NCBI RefSeq assembly: GCF_026343185.1
Contig: NZ_JAPEMA010000001.1
Span: 5,084,001-5,148,000, forward strand
Source: Streptomyces sp. NBC_00091
Lineage (GTDB): Bacteria > Actinomycetota > Actinomycetes > Streptomycetales > Streptomycetaceae
Length of the DNA: 64,000 nucleotides
Direction of reading: 5' to 3'
How positions within the stretch are numbered: position 1 is the stretch's first letter; each line of letters opens with the position of its first letter. Below, one piece after another: positions 44,419-54,791 of this stretch. Below the pieces are notes generated by a model, which saw nothing but the letters and a program-made list of their open reading frames with translations, ran no database searches and had not been told where the DNA came from. Both the position numbers and the translations under genes were made by a program.

Positions 44419-46518
44419 GTGAGCAGCGCGAACGATTCCCCGCCGGAACAGCTCGCCCTGATCCGGGAGATGGTCGCCGAGGCGAAGGCCAAGGCGCCCA
44501 AGGCCAAACCGCGCACCTGGCGCGGGGCCGCCGTGGCCGAGGAGCTGCCCGTCGCCCGTGTCCTCGTGAACAAGGGCGTGCTCCACCTCGACCGGCTCTT
44601 CGACTACGCCGTACCCGCCGAGCTGTCCGAGGCCGCCCAGCCCGGCGTCCGCGTCCGGGTCCGCTTCGGGGCCGGCGCGCACCGGGTGCACGGCGGCCGC
44701 CGCGAGGGCGGCGGGCTCATCGACGGCTTCATCGTGGAACGGCGCGCCGATTCCGACTACAACGGAGCCCTGGCCGCCCTCGCCCAGGTGGTCTCGCCCG
44801 AGGTGGTCCTCGGCCCCGGCATGCTGGCCCTCGCCCGGGCCGTCGCCGACCGGTACGCCGGCAGCCTGGCCGACGTGCTCCAGCTCGCCCTGCCCCCGCG
44901 CAGCGCCCGCGCCGAGGCCAAGCCCTCACCCGAACCGCTGCCCCCGCCCGCCGCGCCCGAAGCCGGCGGCTGGACGCGCTACGGCGCCGGCCCCGCCTTC
45001 CTGCGGGCCCTGGCCGCCGGAGGCACCCCGCGGGCGGTGTGGACCGCGCTGCCCGGCCCCGGCTGGGCCGACGAGCTGGCCCGCGCCATGGCCGCCACCC
45101 TCGCCTCCGGCCGGGGCGCCCTCGCGGTGGTGCCCGACGGGCGCACCGCCGCCCGGGTCGACGCGGCCCTCAACGCCCTGCTGGGCGAGGGGCGGCACGC
45201 GCTGCTGACCGCCGAGTCCGGCCCCGAGAAGCGCTACCGGCAGTGGCTCGCGGTGAGCCGGGGTTCGGTCCGTGCCGTCGTCGGCACCCGGGCGGCGATG
45301 TTCGCGCCCGTCCGGGACCTCGGGCTGGTCGCGGTCTGGGACGACGGCGACTCCAGCCACAGCGACGACCACGCCCCCTTCCCGCACGTCCGCGAGGTGC
45401 TGGAGCTGCGCGCGGTCAGCGACGGCTGCGGCTTCCTCGCCGGGAGCACCAGCTGCACCGTGGAGGCCGCCCAGCTGGTCGAGTCCGGCTGGGCCCGGCC
45501 GCTGGTCGCGGACCGCGAGACCGTGCGGGCCACCGCCCCCCGCATCCGCACCGTCGGCGACGAACTCCTGGCCCGCGACGGCGCGGCCCGCACGGCGCGG
45601 CTGCCCAGCCTGGCGTGGGAGACCGTCCGGGAGGGCCTGAAGAGCGGCCCCGTACTGGTGCAGGTGCCCCGGCGCGGGTACGTGCCCCGGCTGGCCTGCG
45701 AGCGCTGCCGCACCCCCGCCCGCTGCACCGTGTGCGCCGGGCCGCTGGAGGCCCCCGACGAGCGGGAGCTGCACTGCGGCTGGTGCGGCCGGGCCGAGAG
45801 CGCCTGGCACTGCGAGGAGTGCGGCTCCTTCCGGCTGCGGGCCCAGGTGGTGGGAGCGCGGCGCACCGCCGAGGAGCTGGGCCGGGCCTTCCCGGCCGTG
45901 GCCGTACGGACCTCCGGGCGCGACCACGTCCTGGACGAGGTGCCCGACCGCCCCGCGCTGGTGGTGTGCACCCCGGGCGCCGAACCGGTCGCCGCGGGCG
46001 CCGGGTACGCGGCGGCGCTGCTGCTGGACGGCTGGGCGATGCTCACCCGGCCCGACCTGCGGGCGGGCGAGGACGCGCTGCGCCGCTGGATCGCGGCCGC
46101 CTCGCTGGTCCGCGGCGACGGGCAGGTGGTGGTGGTCGCCGAGCCGACGCTGCGGCCCGTGCAGGCCCTGGTGCGCTGGGACCCGGTCGGGCACGCCGTA
46201 CGGGAACTGGCCGAGCGGTCCCAGCTGGGCTTCCCGCCGGTGTCCCGGATGGCCGCCGTGGCCGGCCGGGCGGACGCCCTGGAGGCGTTCCTGGAGGCCG
46301 CCGACCTGCCGGCCGACGCGGAGGTGCTGGGCCCGGTACCGCTGCCCGGGCGGCGCGGGGAGCCCTCCCCGGGGGAACGGGCACTGGTGCGGGTCCCGCA
46401 GGGGAGCGGGGCCGCGCTGGCCCGGGCCCTGAAGGAGGCGCAGGCCGCCCGGCTGGCGCGGGGCGCCCAGGCGGGGGACCCGATCCGCATCCGGATCGAC
46501 CCGCCGGACATCGGCTGA
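44419..46518 (+). CDS. priA: Primosomal protein N' (PriA), helicase-degenerate
   Basis: Replication restart protein. 699 aa. The N-terminal 3'-DNA-binding domain begins VARVLVNKGVLHLDRLFDYAVP. Where PriA normally has the Walker A GxTGSGKTE, this protein has VWTALPGPGWADEL (about residue 205), and the DEEH box is replaced by WDDGDSS. Zinc-binding cysteines are kept: CERCRTPARCTVC and CGWCGRAESAWHCEECG (about 427-469). The protein therefore probably binds forks but does not hydrolyse ATP. This degenerate form is, as I recall, general in actinobacteria. Confidence 0.93.
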   Translation: MSSANDSPPEQLALIREMVAEAKAKAPKAKPRTWRGAAVAEELPVARVLVNKGVLHLDRLFDYAVPAELSEAAQPGVRVRVRFGAGAHRVHGGRREGGGLIDGFIVERRADSDYNGALAALAQVVSPEVVLGPGMLALARAVADRYAGSLADVLQLALPPRSARAEAKPSPEPLPPPAAPEAGGWTRYGAGPAFLRALAAGGTPRAVWTALPGPGWADELARAMAATLASGRGALAVVPDGRTAARVDAALNALLGEGRHALLTAESGPEKRYRQWLAVSRGSVRAVVGTRAAMFAPVRDLGLVAVWDDGDSSHSDDHAPFPHVREVLELRAVSDGCGFLAGSTSCTVEAAQLVESGWARPLVADRETVRATAPRIRTVGDELLARDGAARTARLPSLAWETVREGLKSGPVLVQVPRRGYVPRLACERCRTPARCTVCAGPLEAPDERELHCGWCGRAESAWHCEECGSFRLRAQVVGARRTAEELGRAFPAVAVRTSGRDHVLDEVPDRPALVVCTPGAEPVAAGAGYAAALLLDGWAMLTRPDLRAGEDALRRWIAAASLVRGDGQVVVVAEPTLRPVQALVRWDPVGHAVRELAERSQLGFPPVSRMAAVAGRADALEAFLEAADLPADAEVLGPVPLPGRRGEPSPGERALVRVPQGSGAALARALKEAQAARLARGAQAGDPIRIRIDPPDIG

Positions 46519-46849
46519 CGGGTGTGCGGCTGCCGCTGCGCGGGGCCATTTCCCCGACCCGCCCCTTCCCGAACCGGGGCTCCGCCCCGGACCCCGTTCC
46601 GGGCGCTGCGCGCCCGGTGCGCTCAAACGCCGCGCGGGCTGGATCGTGCCGCGCAGCGGCACGATCCAGCCCCGCCGGCGTTTGAGGCGCGGGGGCCTGG
46701 GGGCGGAGCCCCAGAAGGGTCCGGGCGAAGCCCTGGGGGCACCTCCCAGCGGTAGCTGGGGGAGGAACGGAGGAAGGGCGGGTAGGGGACAGCCCCGCAG
46801 GGGCCGGCCCGGAGCCGTCGGGGGTCGGCGTCCCGGCGGCGGGGGTCGG
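46519..46849. other. 331-bp convergent spacer of repeats
   Basis: No gene. Contains GGGGCTCCGCCCCGGACCCC (46576-46595), a long inverted repeat acting as terminator (46619-46690), GGGGGCGGAGCCCCAG (reverse of the module), and at about 46735-46764 the reverse complement of the CTCCCCCAGCTACCGCTGGG module found inside the 13205-13395 element. Confidence 0.7.
46619..46690. terminator. Bidirectional terminator built from two inverted repeat modules
   Basis: Core: perfect 16-bp stem GGCTGGATCGTGCCGC (46637-46652), loop GCA, complement to 46671. Outer arms GCTCAAACGCC / GGCGTTTGAG extend it imperfectly. It lies between the convergent priA and the helix-turn-helix gene. The two arms are opposite copies of the CTCAAACGCCGGCGGGGCTG module. 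Confidence 0.8.
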
Positions 46850-47374
46850 TCAGCCGTTGCGGGGGCCGGGGAAGGCCGACTGGCGGCCCGCCGCGGCCGC
46901 CGGGGCCTGCGCGTCCTCGCGTACGGGCTGCGGGGGCACCGAACGGGCCGCCGGGATCGTGGGGAGCGGGCCCAGGGTGCGGGTCGTGGTGCCCTCGGCC
47001 AGCGGCTCCGCGGACTCGGCGGCCTGCGCGCGGCGCGCCCCGTAGCGGCGGTGCACGGCCTGCTTGGTGACGCCGAGCGCCGAGCCGACGGCGTCCCAGG
47101 AGAAGCCGAGGGAGCGGTCGAAGTCCACCGCCGCGGTGACCAGCGTCTCGACGCTGTCCCTCAGCTCCTGGGCGAGGCGGACGGTGGGAGCGGGGGCCCT
47201 GCCGTAGACGACGAAGCCCGTGGAGGGCCCGGAGCGGCGCGGGCGGTACACGTTGCCGAGCTGGGCGGTGAGCGTACGCAGTGCGTCCACCTGCCGGCGA
47301 ACCCGCTCGATGTCCCGCACCAGGAGGTGCAGGCTGGCCCGTGCTTGGGCGTCATGGGTGGCGTGGTCGGCCAT
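46850..47374 (-). CDS. Helix-turn-helix domain protein
   Basis: 174 aa. The central [25 protein letters not shown] (about 105-130) is a helix-turn-helix resembling those of small actinobacterial sigma-like or winged DNA-binding proteins; the N-terminus is helical ([25 protein letters not shown]); the C-terminal 45 residues are Pro/Ala-rich and disordered. ATG at 47374 has GAGAGG 7 bases upstream. Target genes unknown. An inverted repeat 73 bp upstream of the start could be its own operator. Confidence 0.75.
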   Translation of the reverse strand: MADHATHDAQARASLHLLVRDIERVRRQVDALRTLTAQLGNVYRPRRSGPSTGFVVYGRAPAPTVRLAQELRDSVETLVTAAVDFDRSLGFSWDAVGSALGVTKQAVHRRYGARRAQAAESAEPLAEGTTTRTLGPLPTIPAARSVPPQPVREDAQAPAAAAGRQSAFPGPRNG

Positions 47375-47446
47375 GGAGAAGCCTCTCGAACCGGTGCTGA
47401 AGAGCGGATCGGGCCGCAGACACCGTTCTTGATCGCGGCCCGTTTC

Positions 47447-47464
47447 GGTCAATCTCACTTGACC
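47447..47464. promoter_or_regulatory. Inverted repeat between the HTH gene and fmt
   Basis: GGTCAA-TCTCAC-TTGACC, perfect 6-bp arms. TTGACC on either strand also resembles a -35, but no -10 lies at 16-19 bp on either side. Candidate operator in a divergent region. Confidence 0.4.
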
Positions 47465-47575
47465 AACGCGCCACCCGGCGCCCAGGTCACGCATCGGGGG
47501 CGTGTCGGCATATGCGAGAGGCGCGCGTGTGTGCGTACGCCCCCCGATACCGCAGGTGGGCTCGGGCGGGTGTCC

Positions 47576-47581
47576 CATAGA
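47576..47581 (+). promoter_or_regulatory. -10 element of the fmt promoter
   Basis: TAGACT, 44 bases before the fmt start; no convincing -35. The expected leader of about 37 bases contains the GAGGTAGG ribosome site. Confidence 0.4.
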
Positions 47582-47624
47582 CTGATGCGCTGCTGACAGC
47601 CGAGATAGCGAGGTAGGACCCCAA

Positions 47625-48569
47625 GTGAAGCTCGTCTTCGCAGGCACCCCCGAGGTCGCCGTGCCCGCCCTGGACGCCCTGATCGCCTCCGGGCGACACG
47701 AGGTCGCGGCCGTCATCACCCGCCCCGACGCCCCCGCCGGGCGGGGCCGCCGGCTGGTCGCCAGCCCCGTCGCCGAGCGCGCCGAGGAGGCCGGGATCGA
47801 GGTCCTCAAGCCCGCCCGGCCGCGGGACGAGGAGTTCCAGGCCCGGCTGCGGGAGATCGGCCCGGACTGCTGCCCGGTCGTCGCCTACGGGGCGCTGATC
47901 CCCAAGAGCGCGCTCGACATCCCCCGCCACGGATGGATCAACCTGCACTTCTCGCTGCTGCCGGCCTGGCGCGGAGCGGCCCCCGTCCAGCACTCGATCA
48001 TGGCGGGGGACCAGGTCACCGGTGCCTCCACCTTCCGCATCGAGGAAGGCCTCGACACCGGCCCGGTCTTCGGGGTCCTCACCGAGGAGATCCGCCCGAC
48101 CGACACCAGCGGCGACCTGCTGACCCGACTCGCCTTCGCCGGCTCCGGACTGCTGTCCGCGACCATGGACGGCATCGAGGACGGCACCCTGCGGGCCGTG
48201 GAGCAGCCCGCCGAGGGCGTCTCCCTCGCGCCGAAGATCACGGTCGAGGACGCCCGGGTCGACTGGAACGCCCCCGCGCTGCGGGCCGACCGCATGGTGC
48301 GCGGCTGCACCCCGGCGCCCGGAGCCTGGACCGTCTTCCGCGGCGAGCGCCTCAAGCTGGTCTCCGTCGGGCTCGTCCCCGACCGCACGGACCTCGCGCC
48401 CGGCGTGCTCGCCCCGGGCAAGAACAACGTCCACGTGGGCACCGGCTCGCACGCCGTCGAGCTGCTCTGGGTGCAGCCGCAGGGCAAGAAGCCGATGAAG
48501 GGCGCCGACTGGGCCCGCGGGGTGCGCATCGCTCCCGGCGAGCGGCTCGGCGCGGCCGACGTAGGCTGA
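47625..48569 (+). CDS. fmt: Methionyl-tRNA formyltransferase
   Basis: Formylates initiator Met-tRNA. 314 aa. [16 protein letters not shown] at the N-terminus; the catalytic loop [17 protein letters not shown] near residue 106 and [24 protein letters not shown] at 47625 with GAGGTAGG. Conserved neighbour of priA and rsmB. Confidence 0.97.
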   Translation: MKLVFAGTPEVAVPALDALIASGRHEVAAVITRPDAPAGRGRRLVASPVAERAEEAGIEVLKPARPRDEEFQARLREIGPDCCPVVAYGALIPKSALDIPRHGWINLHFSLLPAWRGAAPVQHSIMAGDQVTGASTFRIEEGLDTGPVFGVLTEEIRPTDTSGDLLTRLAFAGSGLLSATMDGIEDGTLRAVEQPAEGVSLAPKITVEDARVDWNAPALRADRMVRGCTPAPGAWTVFRGERLKLVSVGLVPDRTDLAPGVLAPGKNNVHVGTGSHAVELLWVQPQGKKPMKGADWARGVRIAPGERLGAADVG

Positions 48570-48621
48570 TCCCGAGCCGCCCCACAGCAACCGCACCTCG
48601 TAACACCGGAGCACCTTTCAC

Positions 48622-50085
48622 GTGAGCGAACAGCCCCGTCGTCGTCCCGCCCCCGCCGGCGCCGGCAAGCAGGCCAAGCCCTACCGCCGGCCCCAGAAGG
48701 ACCCCGTCCGGATGCTCGCCTTCGAGGCGCTGCGGGCGGTGGGCGAGCGGGACGCGTACGCGAACCTCGTCCTGCCCCCGCTGCTGAAGAAGGCCCGGCA
48801 GGACGAGAAGTTCCAGGCGCGAGACGCGGCCCTGGCCACCGAGCTGGTCTACGGGACCCTGCGCCGCCAGGGCACGTACGACGCGGTGATCAAGGCCTGC
48901 ATCGACCGGCCGCTGCGCGAGGTCGACCCGCCGGTCCTGGACGTGCTCTCGCTCGGCGCGCACCAGCTCCTGGGCACCCGCATCCCCACCCACGCGGCGG
49001 TCTCCGCCAGCGTGGAGCTGGCCCGGGTGGTGCTCGGCGACGGGCGGGCGAAGTTCGTCAACGCCGTGCTGCGCAAGATCGCCGCGCACGACCTCGAGGG
49101 CTGGCTGGAGCAGGTCGCGCCGCCGTACGAGGACGATGCCGAGGAGCACCTGGCGATCTGGCACTCCCACCCCCGCTGGGTGGTCAGCGCCCTGTGGGAC
49201 GCGCTGGGCGGCGGGCGCGCCGGGATCGAGGACCTGCTCGAGGCCGACAACGAGCGGCCCGAGGTGACGCTCGTGGCGCGGCCGGGCCGCTCCACGCCCG
49301 AGGAGCTGCTGGCGGCGGTCGGCGAGGACTCGGCGCTGCCGGGGCGCTGGTCCCCGTACGCCGTCCGGATGGCCGAGGGCGGCGAGCCGGGCGCGCTGGA
49401 GGCGGTGCGCGAGGGGCGCGCCGGTGTGCAGGACGAGGGCAGCCAGCTGGTGGCCATGGCCCTGGCGGCCGTACCGGTCGAGGGCCGCGACGAGCGGTGG
49501 CTGGACGGCTGCGCGGGCCCGGGCGGCAAGGCGGCGCTGCTGGGCGCGCTGGCGGCCCAGCGCGGGGCCTTCCTGCTGGCCTCCGAGAAGCAGCCGCACC
49601 GGGCGCGCCTGGTCGAGAAGTCGCTGGCCGGCAACCCGGGTCCGTACCAGGTCATCGCGGCCGACGGCACCCGGCCGGCCTGGCTGCCGGGCTCCTTCGA
49701 CCGGGTCCTGATGGACGTCCCCTGCTCCGGCCTGGGCGCGCTCCGGCGCCGCCCGGAGGCCCGCTGGCGGCGGCGTCCGGAGGACCTGGAGAGCTTCTCG
49801 CCGCTCCAGCGGGCCCTGCTGCGCGAGGCCCTCTCCGCGGTGCGGATCGGCGGCGTCGTGGGCTACGCGACCTGTTCCCCGCACCTGGCGGAGACCCGCG
49901 TGGTGGTGGAGGACGTCCTCAAGGGCCGGGGCGCCGGCGCGCAGCCGGTGGCGGCCGAAATGATCGACGCCCGCCCGTACATGGAGGGCGTACCGGCGCT
50001 GGGCGACGGCCCGGACGTCCAGCTGTGGCCGCACCTGCACGGTACGGACGCGATGTACCTGGCGCTGCTGCGGCGCACGGCGTAG
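48622..50085 (+). CDS. rsmB: 16S rRNA m5C967 methyltransferase RsmB/Sun
   Basis: Methylates 16S rRNA at C967. 487 aa: NusB-like RNA-binding domain (about 25-165) then a Rossmann methyltransferase with GCAGPGGKAALLG, motif IV MDVPCSGLGALRRRPEARW and motif VI GYATCSPHLAETR, giving both conserved cysteines. GTG at 48622; probably co-transcribed with fmt, 52 bp upstream. Confidence 0.96.
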   Translation: MSEQPRRRPAPAGAGKQAKPYRRPQKDPVRMLAFEALRAVGERDAYANLVLPPLLKKARQDEKFQARDAALATELVYGTLRRQGTYDAVIKACIDRPLREVDPPVLDVLSLGAHQLLGTRIPTHAAVSASVELARVVLGDGRAKFVNAVLRKIAAHDLEGWLEQVAPPYEDDAEEHLAIWHSHPRWVVSALWDALGGGRAGIEDLLEADNERPEVTLVARPGRSTPEELLAAVGEDSALPGRWSPYAVRMAEGGEPGALEAVREGRAGVQDEGSQLVAMALAAVPVEGRDERWLDGCAGPGGKAALLGALAAQRGAFLLASEKQPHRARLVEKSLAGNPGPYQVIAADGTRPAWLPGSFDRVLMDVPCSGLGALRRRPEARWRRRPEDLESFSPLQRALLREALSAVRIGGVVGYATCSPHLAETRVVVEDVLKGRGAGAQPVAAEMIDARPYMEGVPALGDGPDVQLWPHLHGTDAMYLALLRRTA

Positions 50086-50145
50086 CGGCGCGGGGCGAGC
50101 GGTTCGTTCAAGACGGGCGGGCCGCGCGGCCCCGACACTGCCCGC

Positions 50146-50817
50146 ATGACCCAGACGAACCAGAAGGCCGGTCCGGCCTTCACCCCCGCGCTGGGGCGCT
50201 TCGCGCCCGTACGTTTCTACGATCCGGTGATCGCGCTGACCAGGGAGCGCCTGTGGCGGTCCCTGGCCGTCGCGTACGTGGCCCCGCGCCCCGGGGAGAC
50301 GATCGTCGACGTGGGCTGCGGCACGGGCTCGCTGGCGGTGCTGCTGAGCCGGATCGAACCGCTGGCGCACATCACCGGCATCGACCCCGACCCCGGTGTA
50401 CTGGCGGCCGCGCGGCGCAAGGCCGGGGCCGCGGGCGTGGAGCCCCGGTGGCTGACGGGCCTGGGCGACGGGCTGACGGAGCTGCTGGGCGCGGGGACGG
50501 CGGACACCGTGGTCTCCAGCCTGGTCCTGCACCAGTGCCCGCTCGCGGTGAAACGGGCCGTCCTCGCCTCGATGGCGGAGGTGCTGCGGCCCGAGGGGCG
50601 GCTGGTGCTCGTCGACTACGGGCTCCAGCGGACCCGGCGCATGCGCCTGGCCTTCCGTAGCGTGCAGCTGGCGGACGGGCGGGAGGACACCCAGCCCAAT
50701 GCCGACGGGGTCCTGCCGGGGCTGATCCGGGAGGCCGGATTCCGGGAGGTGCGGGAGGCGGAGGTGGTCCCGACGGTCACCGGATCGATCTCCGTCTACG
50801 TCGCCCGGCGCGGCTGA
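50146..50817 (+). CDS. Class I SAM-dependent methyltransferase
   Basis: 223 aa. SAM-binding motif VDVGCGTGSLAVLL (about 47-60), acidic motif II GIDPDPGVL, post-II VSSLVLHQCPL. N-terminus RFYDPVIALTRERLWR resembles ubiquinone/menaquinone-type small-molecule methyltransferases. Substrate unknown. It is the first gene of a four-gene insert between rsmB and rpe. Its 3' end overlaps the convergent AraC regulator gene by 22 bp, unusual for the region. Confidence 0.85.
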   Translation: MTQTNQKAGPAFTPALGRFAPVRFYDPVIALTRERLWRSLAVAYVAPRPGETIVDVGCGTGSLAVLLSRIEPLAHITGIDPDPGVLAAARRKAGAAGVEPRWLTGLGDGLTELLGAGTADTVVSSLVLHQCPLAVKRAVLASMAEVLRPEGRLVLVDYGLQRTRRMRLAFRSVQLADGREDTQPNADGVLPGLIREAGFREVREAEVVPTVTGSISVYVARRG

Positions 50818-51520
50818 CCCGGCCCGCCCGACCCGGCGGCGGGCGACGCGGCCGGCGGGCGCAGGGCGGGCAGGACGGCCGAAGGGGTGAGGCCGGTCAT
50901 CTCCCGCAGCTGACGGCTGAAGTGCGCCTGGTCGGCGAAGCCGCCCGCGACCGCCGCCTCCGCGGGCGGGCGGCCCTCGTGCAGGGCCCCGGCCGCGCCG
51001 ATCAGCCGCTGCCAGATCCGCCACCGGGGCAGCGGCATGCCCAGCTGCCGCCGGGAGAGGGCGCGCAGCCGCTGCGGGGACAGACCGACCGAGGCGGCGA
51101 GCTCCGGCATCGTCGGCCGCCCGGCGGCCAGGGCGTCCAGCGCCGCGACCAGGCGGGCGTCCAGCGCCCCGGACGGCCGGCCGGTAGCGCGGCGTACCTC
51201 CTCCTCGCGCAGGCCGCGCAGGTCCGGGGCCGCGGTGATCCGGCCCGCGCAGCGCGTCCGCAGCCGGTCCGCGAGGGCACAGTGCGGCTCAACGAAGAAG
51301 GTGAGCAGCTCCGTCACCGGCAGCAGCCGGTGGCGGACCATCGGCGGTACGACCAGCACCGCGGAGCGGTGGTGGACCCCGTACGCGTCCACCATCCGCA
51401 CCTCCTCCGACTCCGGGACCGCGATGGCGATCTGGAAGGCGGCGTGGGCGTGCGCGCCGCCGTCCCCCGAAGGCCCCCGGTACCAGGCGTGGCCCGGGCC
51501 GACGGCGAAGCGCGGCGCGC

Positions 51521-51524
<4 letters not shown>
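50796..51524 (-). CDS. AraC-family transcriptional regulator
   Basis: 242 aa. N-terminal cupin-like sensor ([37 protein letters not shown]) and two helix-turn-helix motifs at the C-terminus: [26 protein letters not shown] and [33 protein letters not shown] at 51524 overlaps the aldo/keto reductase stop (TTGA), so it is coupled to that gene; this choice agrees with the first recognisable family residues. Probable regulator of the neighbouring reductase and transporter. Confidence 0.82.
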
Positions 51525-52489
<965 letters not shown>

Positions 52490-52509
52490 GGTCGTACCCC
52501 CCCCAGGTG

Positions 52510-52530
52510 ATCGGTTGTTCTGTGACCGAT
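52510..52530. promoter_or_regulatory. Inverted repeat upstream of the aldo/keto reductase gene
   Basis: ATCGGT-N9-ACCGAT, perfect arms, 20 bases upstream of the reductase ATG. It includes TCGGTTGTTCTG (52511-52522), whose reverse complement lies upstream of the MFS gene at 53872-53883. Confidence 0.45.
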
Positions 52531-52603
52531 GCCACCGTCAGGATACGAACGGCGGGGCCGCGCAGGGGCTCTTCACCGACTTCGCGCGGGGTTCCCGTGC
52601 CGC

Positions 52604-53854
52604 CTACGCCCCGGTCCGCCGGGTGCGGAGCGGGGACAGCAGGACCGGCAGCCAGGACAGGGCCAGGACCCCGGCGCCGGCCCACAGGGTGGTGCGCAGG
52701 GTGGTGACCTCCGCGAGGAGGCCGGACGCGGCCGCTCCGAGGGCGAGGGCGCCGGTCAGCACGCAGCGGAAGGTGGCGTTCATCCGGCCCAGCAGGGGGT
52801 CGGGGGTCAGCGCCTGGCGCAGGCTCACTCCGAGGACGTTGTCGGAGCCGATCTTCATCATGGCCAGGAGCCATCCGGCGCCGGCCAGCCAGAGCCACGG
52901 ACCGCGGTCCAGCAGGGGCACCAGGAGCGCCGCCGGGGTCAGGCTGAGCAGCAGGGCGCGGCCGTAGCCCGCCCGGGCGGCGAAGGGCCGGGCCAGCCGG
53001 GCGCCGAGCAGCAGCCCCGCGCCGCCGGCCGCCCAGAACAGGCCGAGGGCCGCGGCGGACAGCCCCAGCTCCCGGACGAACAGCACGGGGAGCATGGCGT
53101 TGACGACGGCGCCGCCCAGGTTGTTCAGGCCGGCGGCCAGCGCCAGGGCCCGCAGCTCGGGGTGGCCCAGTACGTGCCGCAGGCCTTCCTTGATCTGGGC
53201 GAGGAGCGGGGTCCCGCCGGGTGCGGCCGGCGCCGGGGTGGGCCGGATCCGCAGGAGGCGCAGTGCCGAGCCGAGGTAGCCGAGGGCGGAGCAGGCCAGG
53301 GCCACGGGCGCCGTCAGGATGGCGATCAGGGCTCCGCCGGCGCCCCGGCCGGCGATGTTCGCGGTGGCCATCAGGGTGACGACGGCGGCGTTCGCCCGGA
53401 CCAGGCCGGCGCGGCCGACCAGCTGAGGCAGCACGCTCTGGGCGCCGACGTCGGAGAAGACGGTGGCGCAGCCGGTGAGCAGGACGACGGCGTAGAGCTG
53501 GGTGAGGGTGAGCCCGCCGAGCCACCAGGCGAGCGGGAGGGAGGCGAAGAGCACCGCACGGGCGAGGTCGGCCGCGATCAGGACGCGGCGGGTGCGCAGG
53601 CGGTCCACCCAGGCGCCGGCCGGCAGGCCGATGAGGAGGAAGGCGACGGTGGAGAGCGCGGCGAGCGTGCCGACCTGGGCGGCGCTCGCGTCGAGGGCGG
53701 TCAGGGCCAGGAGGGGGACGGCGACGTGGCCGGTGTTGGTGGCGAACTGGTTGAGCGTGGTGGCGCCGAAGAGGACGCGGAAGTCGCGGCTGCGCCACGG
53801 GCTGTCGGCGGGCGTCGGTGCGGGGCGCGTGGCCAATGTCATGCTCAGAACCAT
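52604..53854 (-). CDS. Major facilitator superfamily transporter
   Basis: 416 aa with about 12 hydrophobic helices. FRVLFGATTLNQFATNTGHVAVPLLAL and a loop LPAGAWVDRLRTRRVLIAADLARA (the MFS 2-3 loop, GxxxDRxxRR) place it in the drug/multidrug efflux DHA group. It may export a product or toxicant; substrate unknown. ATG at 53854 with GAGGTGGGG upstream; another ATG four codons in. It sits between two inverted copies of a 12-bp motif. Confidence 0.88.
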   Translation of the reverse strand: MVLSMTLATRPAPTPADSPWRSRDFRVLFGATTLNQFATNTGHVAVPLLALTALDASAAQVGTLAALSTVAFLLIGLPAGAWVDRLRTRRVLIAADLARAVLFASLPLAWWLGGLTLTQLYAVVLLTGCATVFSDVGAQSVLPQLVGRAGLVRANAAVVTLMATANIAGRGAGGALIAILTAPVALACSALGYLGSALRLLRIRPTPAPAAPGGTPLLAQIKEGLRHVLGHPELRALALAAGLNNLGGAVVNAMLPVLFVRELGLSAAALGLFWAAGGAGLLLGARLARPFAARAGYGRALLLSLTPAALLVPLLDRGPWLWLAGAGWLLAMMKIGSDNVLGVSLRQALTPDPLLGRMNATFRCVLTGALALGAAASGLLAEVTTLRTTLWAGAGVLALSWLPVLLSPLRTRRTGA

Positions 53855-53871
53855 CGCGTAGCCCCACCTCG

Positions 53872-53883
53872 CAGAACAACCGA
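53872..53883. promoter_or_regulatory. 12-bp motif upstream of the MFS gene
   Basis: CAGAACAACCGA, an exact inverted match to 52511-52522. It lies 18 bases upstream of the MFS start; likely shared operator. Confidence 0.4.
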
Positions 53884-53963
53884 CATATGCTCCATGATCA
53901 ATTAAGCGCTGCTACGAGAACCCGGAGTTCCGGGGCCGTGGCCGGAAGTGTCCGGAGGCATGG

Positions 53964-53969
53964 CAGGCT
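53964..53969 (+). promoter_or_regulatory. -10-like element for leaderless rpe transcript
   Basis: CAGGCT, six bases, ATG at 53976; no ribosome site. Weaker -10 than the other leaderless cases. Confidence 0.35.
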
Positions 53970-53975
53970 TGGGGC

Positions 53976-54662
53976 ATGGCCGTTCAGATCAATCCCAGCA
54001 TCCTGTCCGCCGACTTCGCCCGTCTCGCCGAGGAGGCGAAGGCCGTCGAGGGGGCCGACTGGCTGCATGTCGACGTCATGGACAACCATTTCGTCCCGAA
54101 CCTCACCCTCGGTGTGCCGATCGTGGAGTCCCTCAGCCGGGCCACGGACATCCCGCTCGACCTGCACCTGATGATCGAGGACCCGGACCGCTGGGCGCCG
54201 CAGTACGTGGAGGCCGGGGCCGGTTCGGTCACCTTCCACGCCGAGGCCGCCGCGGCGCCGGTGCGCCTCGCGCGGGAGATCCGGGCCCAGGGGGCCAGGG
54301 CGGCCATGGCCCTCAAGCCCGGCACCCCGATCGAGCAGTACGAGGACATCCTCCCCGAGCTCGACATGGTGCTGATCATGACGGTCGAGCCCGGTTTCGG
54401 CGGCCAGGCCTTCCTCGACATCATGCTGCCCAAGGTCCGCCGGACCCGGGAGCTGATCGCCAAGCACGGGCTCGACATCTGGGTCCAGGTCGACGGCGGG
54501 GTCTCGGCCACGACCATCGAGCGGGTGGCCGAGGCCGGCGCCGACGTGTTCGTGGCGGGCAGCGCGGTCTACGGGGCGGTCGACCCGGCCGCCGCGGTCC
54601 GGACCCTGCGCGAGCAGGCGGGTGCGGCGATCGCCGCCGCGCCCTGGGCTTGCGACCACTGA
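53976..54662 (+). CDS. rpe: Ribulose-phosphate 3-epimerase
   Basis: Pentose phosphate pathway. 228-aa TIM barrel. [64 protein letters not shown] and a C-terminal AGSAVYG phosphate loop. In other actinobacteria rpe follows rsmB directly; here a four-gene insert separates them. Confidence 0.97.
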   Translation: MAVQINPSILSADFARLAEEAKAVEGADWLHVDVMDNHFVPNLTLGVPIVESLSRATDIPLDLHLMIEDPDRWAPQYVEAGAGSVTFHAEAAAAPVRLAREIRAQGARAAMALKPGTPIEQYEDILPELDMVLIMTVEPGFGGQAFLDIMLPKVRRTRELIAKHGLDIWVQVDGGVSATTIERVAEAGADVFVAGSAVYGAVDPAAAVRTLREQAGAAIAAAPWACDH

Positions 54663-54751
54663 GCCGGGCGTTGGGGGACGGCTTGGTGAACGGAAGCCGT
54701 CCAGGCTGATCAATGGCCGTTGGATCTGACAGGATGAACGGCGAGTCGAGA

Positions 54752-54775
54752 GTGTGAACACGACAGTGTGAACAG
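54752..54775. repeat. Direct repeat upstream of the SorC-type regulator
   Basis: AGTGTGAACA at 54752-54761 and 54766-54775, period 14, ending 16 bases before the chosen GTG. Candidate autoregulatory site. Confidence 0.5.
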
Positions 54776-54791
54776 CAGTGAGGAGAGCGCG

